Positions 6,408-13,317 of a stretch of DNA of 13,683 bases are shown piece after piece. Source of the DNA: JAXHUH01 sp034211175 (GTDB lineage: Bacteria > Actinomycetota > Acidimicrobiia > Acidimicrobiales > CAIXPF01); contig JAXHUH010000232.1 in NCBI GenBank assembly GCA_034211175.1, positions 1 through 13,683 of the forward strand, read 5' to 3'. The position numbers and the translations under genes were made by a program. Under the pieces are notes generated by a model that was given only the letters and a program-made list of their open reading frames with translations, searched no databases and was not told where the DNA came from. Every line of letters starts with the position of its first letter. Positions within the stretch are counted from its first letter, which is position 1.

Positions 6408-6441
6408 GCCGGTTCGATCTCGAGACCATGGGACGGCGCAC

Positions 6442-7770
6442 GTGACCGATGTCGACCGAACCCCCGCCCGGGGGGAGCGGCCCACCACCAACGACGGGCC
6501 GGCGGACGTCGGGCCGGCCGAGCGAGAGGACCGGGAGCGCCTGGCCAGGCGGACCGTGCGGGTCCTCATGGGTTCCCAGGTGCTCGGCGGCGCGGGCCTG
6601 GCATCGGGCTACGCGGCAGCGGCGCTGCTCGCCGACGAGCTGACCGGCAGCGACGCCCTGGCCGGGTTGACCGCGGCGATGATGCCGCTCGGCAGCGCCG
6701 TGGCGGCCGTGCCGCTCGCCCGGCTCATGGCCCGACGCGGCCGCCGTCCCGGCCTGCGCATCGGCTACCTGCTGGCCTCGGTCGGCACCGGGCTGGCCAT
6801 CCTCGCCGCCGCGCTCGACATCTTCCCGATCCTGCCGCTCGGCATCGCGCTGCTGGGCGTCGGCAACTCGTCGAACCTGGCGGCGCGGTTCGCGGCCGGG
6901 GACCTGGCGACCGACGAGACCCGGGCCCGGTTCATCGGGGTGCTGGTGTGGGCGACGACGATCGGCTCGGTCATCGGCCCCTCCCTCGCGCTCGGTGCGG
7001 CCCAGGACGTCGCGTCGGCGCTCGGCCTGCGGGCGCTGAGCGGCGCCTACCTGTTCTCGGTCGTGTTCTTCGCCGCCGCCGCGCTCGTCGTCGACCGGCT
7101 GCTGCGGCCGGACCCGCTGGTCGTCGCCGGCGGGCTCGACGTCGAGGCCCGGCCCGGCCGGTCGGCCACCAGGGAGAGCGCCGCCCTGATCCGGTCGCAG
7201 CCGCTGGCGATGATGGCCGTGATCGCCATGGTCATCGCCCACATGACGATGGTCGGAATCATGACGATGACGCCGTTGCACATGGAGGACGGTGACCACG
7301 AGCTGCGCATCATCGGCTTCGTCATCAGCCTCCACATCGTCGGCATGTACGCCTTCTCCCCTGTCGTCGGCTGGCTCACCGACCGCGTCGGTCGCCTCCG
7401 GGTCATCGCCGCCGGCGCCGTGGTGCTGGCGGTCGGGGCCGAGCTCGCGGGCCATGCACCGCCCGAGCAGGCCAACACCGTGTTCATCGGCCTCTTCCTG
7501 ATCGGCCTCGGCTGGAGCTGCGCCCTCATCGCCGGCAGCACCCTGCTGACCGACCTGTTCCCGGCGTCGCAGCGGGTCGGGGTCCAGGGGGTGGCCGACC
7601 TGGCCATGACCGGCGCGGGCGCCGCCGCCGGGCTCGCGGCCGGCGGCGTCGTCGCCGTCGCCGGCTACCACGAGCTCACGATGATCGGCGTCGTCGGCTC
7701 GGCCTGCCTCGCGGTCGCCGCCATCGCCGCCATCCTCCGTGGCCGGAGGGACACCCCCGCCGCGATCTGA
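6442..7770 (+). CDS. MFS transporter
   Basis: The protein of about 442 residues has a polar N-terminal tail of about 38 residues followed by many alternating hydrophobic segments, fitting a 12-helix major facilitator in the cytoplasmic membrane. The loop between helices 2 and 3 has ARLMARRGRRPG, and the matching loop of the second half has GWLTDRVGRLRV (from residue 310). Both are MFS motif A, one per six-helix bundle. The substrate is not evident; the overall look is of a drug or metabolite efflux pump. The GTG at 6442 is chosen because GGGA lies 8 bases upstream and a promoter-like pair precedes it. A longer frame from 6337 would add an Arg/Pro-rich extension overlapping that promoter. The gene appears monocistronic. 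Confidence 0.88.
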   Translation: MTDVDRTPARGERPTTNDGPADVGPAEREDRERLARRTVRVLMGSQVLGGAGLASGYAAAALLADELTGSDALAGLTAAMMPLGSAVAAVPLARLMARRGRRPGLRIGYLLASVGTGLAILAAALDIFPILPLGIALLGVGNSSNLAARFAAGDLATDETRARFIGVLVWATTIGSVIGPSLALGAAQDVASALGLRALSGAYLFSVVFFAAAALVVDRLLRPDPLVVAGGLDVEARPGRSATRESAALIRSQPLAMMAVIAMVIAHMTMVGIMTMTPLHMEDGDHELRIIGFVISLHIVGMYAFSPVVGWLTDRVGRLRVIAAGAVVLAVGAELAGHAPPEQANTVFIGLFLIGLGWSCALIAGSTLLTDLFPASQRVGVQGVADLAMTGAGAAAGLAAGGVVAVAGYHELTMIGVVGSACLAVAAIAAILRGRRDTPAAI

Positions 7771-7771
7771 C

Positions 7772-7785
7772 CCCGGGAGACCGGG
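7772..7785 (+). terminator. Short hairpin after the MFS gene
   Basis: CCCGG, GAGA loop, CCGGG: a 5-bp stem directly after the stop codon. It is short and has no T-run, so this is a weak call. Confidence 0.3.
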
Positions 7786-7810
7786 TTCGGTCGTTGCGAC
7801 CCCACCCGTC

Positions 7811-7816
7811 TACGGT
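7811..7816 (+). promoter_or_regulatory. Possible -10 element of the serine hydrolase gene
   Basis: TACGGT fits TAnnnT and lies 56 bases upstream of the start codon. TTCGGT (7786-7791) is a possible -35, but the 19-base spacing is long. Confidence 0.25.
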
Positions 7817-7866
7817 CGACCCGATCGGTGCGGCGAGGGCCGTCCGGCGAACAGGGGGGATGTGGG

Positions 7867-9018
7867 ATGGCCGAGGTGCAGGGCCGGGCGGACGAGCAGT
7901 TCAAGGGCCTGGGCGACGTCCTGAGCGGGCTGATCGACCGCGGCGCCGACCTCGGCGCGTCGATCGCGGTGACCGTCGAGGGCGAGCCCGTGGTCGACCT
8001 GTGGGCCGGCTGGGCCGACGAGGCGCGGACCAGGCCCTGGCAGGCCGACACGATCACCAACGTGTGGTCGACGACCAAGACGGTCACCTCGCTCGCCGCC
8101 CTGACCCTGGTCGAGCGCGGTCAGCTCGACGTCTACGAGAAGGTCGCCACCTACTGGCCCGAGTTCGCGGCCAACGGCAAGGAGGCGATCGAGGTCCGCC
8201 ACCTGATGTCGCACACCTCGGGCGTGTCCGCCTGGGCGCAGCCGGTGACGATGGACGACGTCTACGACTGGGAGACGGCCACGTCGAAGCTCGCCGCCCA
8301 GGCACCGTGGTGGGAGCCCGGCACCGCCTCCGGCTACCACGCGCTCAACCAGGGCCACCTCGTCGGCGAGGTCGTCCGGCGGGTCTCCGGGCGTCCGCTC
8401 AAGCAGTTCGTGGCGGAGGAGATCGCCGGCCCGCTCGGTGCCGACTTCCAGATCGGCCTGGCCGACGCCGACCTCGACCGGGTCGCCAACGTGATCCCGC
8501 CGCCGCCGATGGAGCTGCCCGGCGGCCCGCCCGCACCCGACAGCGTCGCCATGAAGACGTTCACCGGCCCCGTGTCGCCCGGCGACGTGGCCCTGACCGC
8601 CGGCTGGCGCCACGCCGACATCGGTGCGGCCAACGGCCACGGCAACGCCCGCGCCGTCGCCCGCATCCAGTCGGTCGTCGCCAACGGCGGCGAGGTCGAC
8701 GGCGTCCGGCTGCTGTCCCCGGCGACGATCGACCTCATCTTCGACCAGCAGTCCGACGGCGTCGACCTGGTGCTCGGCCTCCCGCTGCGCTTCGGCATCG
8801 GCTACGCCCTCCCCCAGCCGGCGACGCTGCCGTACATCCCCACGGGGCGCATCTGCTTCTGGGGCGGCTACGGCGGGTCGATGATCATCATCGACCTCGA
8901 GCGCGCCATGACCATCGCCTTCGTGATGAACAAGATGCAGCCCGGCATCATCGGCAGCCCGTCGAGCGCGGCCGTGATCTCGGCGACCTACGAGGCACTC
9001 GGCGCCACCAGCGCCTGA
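7867..9018 (+). CDS. Serine hydrolase, class C beta-lactamase/esterase-like family
   Basis: The 383-residue product matches the beta-lactamase-related serine hydrolases (EstB-like esterases, DD-peptidase relatives). The nucleophile motif S-x-x-K is Ser68-Thr-Thr-Lys71 in VWSTTKTVTSLAAL. The second-motif Tyr is probably Tyr157 in SGYHALNQGHLVGEVV. Other family words are HLMSHTSG (112-119) and GRPLKQFVAEEI. The third motif, usually H-x-G-x-G-G-S in the esterase-like members, reads W-G-G-Y-G-G-S (332-338), with Trp where His is common. There is no signal peptide, so the enzyme is probably cytoplasmic, which favours an esterase over a beta-lactamase. The ATG at 7867 follows AGGGGGGA with good spacing; a GTG or ATG further upstream is unlikely. 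The substrate is unknown. Confidence 0.9.
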   Translation: MAEVQGRADEQFKGLGDVLSGLIDRGADLGASIAVTVEGEPVVDLWAGWADEARTRPWQADTITNVWSTTKTVTSLAALTLVERGQLDVYEKVATYWPEFAANGKEAIEVRHLMSHTSGVSAWAQPVTMDDVYDWETATSKLAAQAPWWEPGTASGYHALNQGHLVGEVVRRVSGRPLKQFVAEEIAGPLGADFQIGLADADLDRVANVIPPPPMELPGGPPAPDSVAMKTFTGPVSPGDVALTAGWRHADIGAANGHGNARAVARIQSVVANGGEVDGVRLLSPATIDLIFDQQSDGVDLVLGLPLRFGIGYALPQPATLPYIPTGRICFWGGYGGSMIIIDLERAMTIAFVMNKMQPGIIGSPSSAAVISATYEALGATSA

Positions 9019-9040
9019 ATCAGCTCGCCCTCCGGACACA

Positions 9041-9057
9041 TCGCGCGCTACGCGCGA
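9041..9057 (+). terminator. Hairpin after the serine hydrolase gene
   Basis: TCGCGCG, CTA loop, CGCGCGA: a perfect 7-bp GC-rich stem 23 bases after the stop codon. No T-run follows. Confidence 0.45.
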
Positions 9058-9080
9058 ACGCCATCACTCAGTGAGGTGAA

Positions 9081-9109
9081 TCGCTGCGAAACCTCTGGAG
9101 TCGCAGCGA
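9081..9109. repeat. Inverted repeat in the intergenic gap
   Basis: TCGCTGCGA (9081-9089) and TCGCAGCGA (9101-9109) are perfect 9-base arms around 11 bases. It may be a second terminator of the hydrolase gene or an operator for the next gene, which starts 93 bases downstream. Confidence 0.4.
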
Positions 9110-9201
9110 GGCGGACCGACCGTCAACGTGCACGACGAGCCGCGGCGACCGAGGTGCGCCGGCCGGCTCCCACCACGACGGGATGAGGGCGGTGCGCCAC
9201 G

Positions 9202-10812
9202 GTGAGCGACGCGGAGTTGGTGACCCAACAGGCGCCGATCGGACCACGCGCCGGTCGGTGCCGCAGCCGGGTGACGTCGGTGGTCAGCGGGTTCCGGAGA
9301 CGATCCGTCGCACCCGCGCCGGGCGGGCCGGAGGCTGCACCGGCGGAACCGGAGGCCGGTCGGCCGGCCCGGCGGGACCACCGCGAGTGGAGTGACGAGC
9401 TCGGCGCCGACGGCTCCCACCTGCTCGGCCTCCACCTCGCCGCCGCGACCTGGACCACCGCCCGGACCGACCGCTACACGGCGTCGTACGGCGACGGGCT
9501 CCACCGCGTCACCACCCTGTCGGTCGACCTCGACGCCGATCGGGTCGCGCTCCTGCCCTCCTGGCGGGACCGCCGGCTCCTGCCGATCTCGGCCGTCGGC
9601 CCGACCCGTCCCGGGCAGCTCACGGCCCACCAGGACGGCGACCGGGTCCAGTTGATCGGCGGCCGCCACGAACGCAGCCTCGTCGCCGCCGCGATCACCG
9701 CGGCGATCGTCACGTCGGGCGACGGCGGGCCACCGGCCCGGACCTACGGCGAGGTGCTCGCCGCGCTCGCGGCCGACCCGGGCGAGGACCCCGTCGCGGA
9801 CCACATCGGGAGCTGGCCGCCGGCTGCGGCCGAGCTGGTGCGGGCCTGGCGGGACACGCAGCTCCTGCTCGCCGCGGTGGCGGTCCCCGACGACGCGCCC
9901 GAGAACGGCTGGCGCACCGAGCTGACCATCGAGGCCCGGTTGCCGCTCGGCACACCCGACGACCGGGTCGCACTCGCCGACGAGCTGGTCGGCGAGGCCC
10001 GGGCGCTGGTCCGACGAGCCCGGCGGGCGAGGCCGGCCGCCACGCCGCCCCTGCGGCGTCTGGAGGCGACCGAGCTCGACGACCTGCGACTCCGCATCCC
10101 CGTCGAGCGGCTCGCGGCGTGCGGGCGCTACCGGGTCGAGCTCGACGCGCCCCGCGAGGTCGTCGTCGCCCGCAGCGCCCTCGTCGTCGCCACGTTCGAC
10201 ACGGCAACGGCCGTGCTGCCCTCCACCGAGGTCGTTGTCGGCGAGCGCCACGACGGCGGCTCCCGCACGACGATCGACAAGGCCGTACCATCCGACTGGT
10301 CCGACCCGACGTCGCCGACGCTCGTGGATGCCCACATCGACGTCGTGCTCCGGCCCCGCCGTGCGCCACACCTGCCCGCAGCGGCCTGCATCGAGGGCGC
10401 GTGCGCGGCGGGACTCACCCTCGCCCCGGCCGCCACCGGGCGCGTGGTCGGGCCCGGTGTCGTCGCCGCGGTCCTGGTGGTGCTGACGCTGGTGGCCGCG
10501 CGCCGGGCCCGCCGGCTCGACCGGCGCCTGACCCACACCGTGGCGGCGAGCAGCCGGCACCGGGTGGTCGTGTCCGCCGCGGCAACCGCACTCGGTGCCG
10601 CAATCGCCGTCGTCGGCGCTTCCGGCCCGCCGGCGGCGTTCGCGCTCGGCGCGCTCGCCTTGGCCGCCTGGCTCGTCGCGGTGCCGGCGATGGTGTCGCA
10701 TCTGCACACGAGGGATCGATCGCGCGACCTCCGCACAGCTGTGCGCTCTGAGCGCGGGCGGTCGGATGAACCGATGCGCTGGACCCGTATCGACAAGAGC
10801 CTGCGCACCTGA
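9202..10812 (+). CDS. Unidentified membrane protein with a large soluble N-terminal region
   Basis: The 536-residue product has a Pro/Ala/Arg-rich, probably disordered start (1-60) and a long mixed alpha/beta region (about 70-400). Three hydrophobic segments near the C-terminus (about 415-434, 455-473 and 478-497) are followed by a basic tail. The soluble region has acidic, Arg-rich helices (for example ADELVGEARALVRRARRAR, 259-277) and four cysteines, three of them at 396-401 and 307 (ACIEGAC and ACGRY). There is no N-terminal signal peptide, so the large domain is probably cytoplasmic, although an outside orientation cannot be excluded. GTG 9202 is preceded by GAGGGCGG at a workable distance. 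Codon use is typical of the window. I do not recognise the family and give no function. Confidence 0.7.
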   Translation: MSDAELVTQQAPIGPRAGRCRSRVTSVVSGFRRRSVAPAPGGPEAAPAEPEAGRPARRDHREWSDELGADGSHLLGLHLAAATWTTARTDRYTASYGDGLHRVTTLSVDLDADRVALLPSWRDRRLLPISAVGPTRPGQLTAHQDGDRVQLIGGRHERSLVAAAITAAIVTSGDGGPPARTYGEVLAALAADPGEDPVADHIGSWPPAAAELVRAWRDTQLLLAAVAVPDDAPENGWRTELTIEARLPLGTPDDRVALADELVGEARALVRRARRARPAATPPLRRLEATELDDLRLRIPVERLAACGRYRVELDAPREVVVARSALVVATFDTATAVLPSTEVVVGERHDGGSRTTIDKAVPSDWSDPTSPTLVDAHIDVVLRPRRAPHLPAAACIEGACAAGLTLAPAATGRVVGPGVVAAVLVVLTLVAARRARRLDRRLTHTVAASSRHRVVVSAAATALGAAIAVVGASGPPAAFALGALALAAWLVAVPAMVSHLHTRDRSRDLRTAVRSERGRSDEPMRWTRIDKSLRT

Positions 10813-10825
10813 TTCGCCGTGCCGT

Positions 10826-10851
10826 GTGTTCTCCCGACTCGTGAGGAACAC
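10826..10851 (+). terminator. Possible hairpin after the membrane protein gene
   Basis: GTGTTC (10826-10831) and GAACAC (10846-10851) pair perfectly around a 14-base loop, 14 bases after the stop codon; two more outer pairs are possible with one G-T wobble. Weak call. Confidence 0.3.
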
Positions 10852-10865
10852 GCACTGAACGGCCG

Positions 10866-10871
10866 TAGTAT
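10866..10871 (+). promoter_or_regulatory. Possible -10 element of the small downstream gene
   Basis: TAGTAT fits TAnnnT, stands out in this GC-rich DNA, and lies 31 bases before the ATG at 10897. No -35 match is seen. AAGGGCGGG, 6 bases before the ATG, is a good ribosome-binding site. Confidence 0.35.
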
Positions 10872-10896
10872 CGAACGAACGAAGGGCGGGCGTGTG

Positions 10897-11181
10897 ATGA
10901 AGTTGCGGTGGTTCGGCGGTTCGAAGCAGATCGATGTGCCCGAGGTGGAGCGCTCGGCGTTCCACGTTGCGTTCACCCCGTTGCTCGGTCGGACCGACCG
11001 CGCCCGGGAGGTCGTCGAGGCCCGCCGGTTCCTCGCTCGCGGCGGCCGTGCGGCCACGCCGAACGTGCCCCAGCCCGACCCGACGACGAGGTCGTCGGTG
11101 CAGGTCGACCTGACGACGTCGACGCCGCGAGCGACCCCGGCTCGCCGATCCGCATGGTCGCGCCCGTCCGACGACGACTGA
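10897..11181 (+). CDS. Small unidentified protein, probably frameshifted
   Basis: As written, the frame encodes 94 residues starting MKLRWFGGSKQIDVPEVE, with a good ribosome-binding site. The first 60 residues look genuine: two short amphipathic helices (about 17-28 and 34-51) and strongly biased codons. After about residue 61 the product becomes Thr/Ser/Pro/Arg-rich, while the neighbouring frame becomes protein-like: DDEVVGAGRPDDVDA, then LSNTDALAEHHELAYRTD, ending at TAG 11250-11252. One extra C in the run CCC at 11079-11081 would join the two into a single protein of about 118 residues. The apparent frameshift could be a sequencing error, a real mutation, or recoding. No family is recognised. 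The repaired gene would end inside the first hairpin repeat. Confidence 0.6.
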   Translation: MKLRWFGGSKQIDVPEVERSAFHVAFTPLLGRTDRAREVVEARRFLARGGRAATPNVPQPDPTTRSSVQVDLTTSTPRATPARRSAWSRPSDDD

Positions 11182-11209
11182 GCAACACCGACGCCCTCGC
11201 CGAACACCA

Positions 11210-11316
11210 CGAACTGGCCTACCGAACCGACGTGCTCAACGCAGATCGGTAGACCGGAACGCTGCAGCGTCGAACTGGCCTACCGAATCGACGCGTGCAG
11301 CGCAGATCGGTAGACC
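11210..11316. repeat. Two tandem copies of a 46-bp hairpin repeat
   Basis: Copies at 11210-11255 and 11271-11316 (61-bp period) are identical at 41 of 46 positions. Each holds inverted arms CTACCGA and TCGGTAG around a 20-base loop, and all five mismatches fall in the loop. In copy 2 the pairing extends to CGAACTGG/CCAGTTCG, giving 16-base arms with one mismatch (11271-11286 and 11307-11322). A perfect palindrome, ACGCTGCAGCGT (11259-11270), joins the copies. The pair lies between a + strand gene and the convergent Rieske gene, so a terminator role is likely, but an intergenic repeat family is also possible. Confidence 0.85.
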
Positions 11317-11340
11317 AGTTCGGGTCGCGTGCGCTGGTGA

Positions 11341-12381
11341 TCAGTCGGCGAGTGATGCGAGCTCGGCGAGGACGCGGCGCAGCTCGACCGTGATGCGGTC
11401 GGCGCGCACGTGGGTCTCGACGCCCGGGTCGAGCGGGACGGCCTTCGTCTCGAACCGCTCCAGGAGCTGGCGGTCCTCGGTGGCCACCGCGACCTGGAAC
11501 GCCGCGGCGTCCTCCGCGCTGACCCGGCCGTCGGCCACGTTCTCCGCCAGCTCCATGCAGTAGAGCACCGTCGTGTGCTCGTCGATGGGCTGGTGGAAGA
11601 ACACCAGCACCATGATCCCGGCGGGCCCGTAGTCGAGCATGAGGCGCACGTGGTGGGGCGCGGTGCACGTGAAGCGCATCACCCGCTCGAACATGTCGCC
11701 GGGCTCGCCGCCGATCACCTGCGACGAGTGGCGGTGCTCGGCGGTGAACACCCACCCGTCGCGGGCCAGCTCGTAGGGCCGCACCGCCCGATCGTCGGGG
11801 TCGCCGATGGTGGCGGTGTGGGTGAACGGGAAGTGGGCGACGTCGAGGAAGTTGTCGGCCATCTGGGCTGCCCCGGCGCTCCAGGCCTGCGGGTCGAGCC
11901 GAACGACGCCGTAGCGGTCGTCACCCCACTCGGGGACCTCGGGGATCGGCGTGACCGGCCCGTCGACGCTGGCCCACACGAGCCCGTAGCGCTCGGCCAC
12001 CGCGGCCGCCGGGCGGAGGTGGGCCGTCGGCGGGACCGCGGCGCCGGGGCCGGACGCCGGCACCTCGACGCAACGGCCGGCGCCGTCGAAGCACCACCCG
12101 TGGTAGGCGCACTCGACGACCGGGCCGTCGGCACCGGCGACGATCACGCCGGCGGTCAGCGGGGCGAGGCGGTGGGGGCAACGATCGGGCAGCAGCGACC
12201 AGTCGTCGCCGAGGCGCACGAGCGCCCACGACTCGCCGAGGAGGCGCACCGGATGGGGACCGTCGCCGTCGAGCGCGGCGACCTCGGCGATCGGGTGCCA
12301 GCAGGCCCGCAGCGCCGGGTGGGTGTTGCCGAACCACCGCACCCCGTTGCCGTCCGGCCCGGCGGCCGGAACCGCGGTCAC
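11341..12381 (-). CDS. Rieske non-heme iron oxygenase, oxygenase component
   Basis: The 346-residue product is the catalytic subunit of a Rieske oxygenase, which uses O2 and electrons from a separate reductase to hydroxylate or demethylate its substrate. The [2Fe-2S] ligands are Cys68-Pro-His70 and Cys91-Ala-Tyr-His94. The mononuclear iron site is NFLDVAHFPFTH (177-188), with His183 and His188 as ligands and Asp180 as the inter-subunit bridge. The third ligand is probably Asp303 in ATEDRQLLE. Length and domain order fit the PaO/vanillate demethylase/NdmA-type one-subunit class. The GTG start at 12381 overlaps the permease stop by 4 bp (GTGA), so the two are translationally coupled. A longer in-frame extension would overlap the permease gene and is rejected. 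No reductase or ferredoxin gene is in the window. The substrate is unproven. Confidence 0.93.
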   Translation of the reverse strand: MTAVPAAGPDGNGVRWFGNTHPALRACWHPIAEVAALDGDGPHPVRLLGESWALVRLGDDWSLLPDRCPHRLAPLTAGVIVAGADGPVVECAYHGWCFDGAGRCVEVPASGPGAAVPPTAHLRPAAAVAERYGLVWASVDGPVTPIPEVPEWGDDRYGVVRLDPQAWSAGAAQMADNFLDVAHFPFTHTATIGDPDDRAVRPYELARDGWVFTAEHRHSSQVIGGEPGDMFERVMRFTCTAPHHVRLMLDYGPAGIMVLVFFHQPIDEHTTVLYCMELAENVADGRVSAEDAAAFQVAVATEDRQLLERFETKAVPLDPGVETHVRADRITVELRRVLAELASLAD

Positions 12382-13250
12382 GTCGCCCCCCGCACGAACG
12401 GCACGCCGAGCGCGGAGGGCGTGTGGCTGGCCCGGGCCCGGATGACCAGCGCGATCAGCGTGACCGCGTACGGCAGGGCGAGGAACACCTCGTAGGGCAC
12501 CTCGGTCGCCGTGCCCTGGAGCCGCAGCTGGGCGGCGTCGCACAACCCGAACAGCAGGGCGCCGCCGAGCGCGTGCCACGGCCGCCAACCGGCGAAGACC
12601 ACCAGTGCCAGCGCGACCCAGCCCCGCCCGGCGGTCACGTTCTCGATGAACAGCCCGAGTGGGCCGCACACGAGCGCGGCGCCGCCGAGGCCGGCGAGGC
12701 CGCCGCCGATCATCGAGGCGATCCACCGGAGCCGCACGACCCGGTAGCCGAGGGCGTCGGCCGACTCGGGCGCCTCGCCCACCGCGGCGAGCGACAGCCC
12801 GAACGTCGTGCGGGTGAACAGCAGCCACACCCCGACCACGCACAGCAACGTGAGCACGACGAGCGGGCCCATGCCGATGCGGCTGATGCGGGGAGGCACG
12901 TCGCCGATCGAGTACTGGAGCTGGAACACGTAGGTGGTGGCCGAACCCGCGAGCAGGGTGAACGCGATGCCGGTCACCACCTGGTTGGCCCGGGCGGTCA
13001 CGACGAGCAGCGCCATCAGCCCGCCGCACAGCGCACCGACGAGGATGCCGGCGCCGAGGCCGACCCACGGCGAGCCGATGCCCTCGGCGGCCGCGTAGCC
13101 GCCGAGCGCACCACAGAGCATCATCCCCTCGAGCCCGAGGTTGAGCACTCCGGAGCGCTCGGAGACGAGGGCGCCCAGCGCGGCCAGCGCCACCGGCACC
13201 GCGAGGCGGATCGCCGCCTCGAGCGTCGCGACGTTCAACAGGACGTCCAC
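12378..13250 (-). CDS. ABC transporter permease, purine-nucleoside-importer type (NupQ/YufQ-like)
   Basis: This 290-residue integral membrane protein has about eight to nine hydrophobic segments and belongs to the BPD_transp_2 family of BMP-type (nucleoside) ABC importers. The signature SERSGVLNLGLEGMML (about 30-45) and the C-terminal PSALGVPF are typical of the second permease subunit (NupQ/YufQ), which pairs with a NupP/YufP-type subunit. It forms half of the channel and takes substrate from a lipoprotein binding subunit, powered by a cytoplasmic ATPase; neither of those is in the window. The GTG start at 13250 has GGGAGG five bases upstream. The gene lies 67 bases after the first permease gene and overlaps the Rieske gene by 4 bp. 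Confidence 0.92.
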   Translation of the reverse strand: MDVLLNVATLEAAIRLAVPVALAALGALVSERSGVLNLGLEGMMLCGALGGYAAAEGIGSPWVGLGAGILVGALCGGLMALLVVTARANQVVTGIAFTLLAGSATTYVFQLQYSIGDVPPRISRIGMGPLVVLTLLCVVGVWLLFTRTTFGLSLAAVGEAPESADALGYRVVRLRWIASMIGGGLAGLGGAALVCGPLGLFIENVTAGRGWVALALVVFAGWRPWHALGGALLFGLCDAAQLRLQGTATEVPYEVFLALPYAVTLIALVIRARASHTPSALGVPFVRGAT

Positions 13251-13278
13251 GTCGACCTCCCGGGATCGGGCCGCGACA

Positions 13279-13317
13279 GGGCCGGGGACGGGGCCGGGGT
13301 CGGGGTCAGGGGCGGGG
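13279..13317 (+). repeat. (GGGGNC)n G-rich tract, strong G-quadruplex candidate
   Basis: Six runs of GGGG (13284-13287, 13290-13293, 13296-13299, 13302-13305, 13309-13312, 13314-13317) and one GGG (13279-13281) are separated by loops of 1-3 bases on the + strand. The tract fills most of the gap between the two permease genes and ends directly at the stop codon of the upstream gene. The + strand is the template for this operon, so the mRNA is C-rich. Confidence 0.8.

Larger units (their letters stand above)
6085..6441. other. 357-bp intergenic region with regulatory signals for divergent genes
   Basis: Bases 6121-6200 are clearly less GC-rich than the surroundings and probably contain the promoter of the acidic repeat gene. 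On the minus strand TTGACG (6195-6190) resembles a -35, with TATCCC (6174-6169) only 15 bases on, which is poorly spaced. GCGAAGTGC occurs twice exactly (6089-6097 and 6150-6158), with a partial third copy at 6184-6192. The right half may contain a small minus-strand ORF (listed separately) and, at its end, the MFS promoter. Confidence 0.4.

Noticed and set aside
6121..7671. Minus-strand ORF of 516 codons antisense to the MFS gene
   Set aside because: Its His/Asp/Gly/Arg-rich product has no membrane or domain features, while the + frame is a clear MFS transporter.
9064..10965. Minus-strand ORF of 633 codons antisense to the membrane protein gene
   Set aside because: Arg/Gly/Pro-rich composition with no family motif; a shadow of the high-GC + strand gene, which has better codon bias and a ribosome-binding site.
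11210..11316. Direct repeats as integration (att) sites or IS ends
   Set aside because: No integrase or transposase is present, and only 15 bases separate the copies, so nothing is flanked.
12382..13068. N-terminal extension of the Rieske frame to 575 residues
   Set aside because: It runs inside the permease gene in another frame and is Arg-rich; the GTG at 12381 gives the normal family length and a 4-bp overlap.
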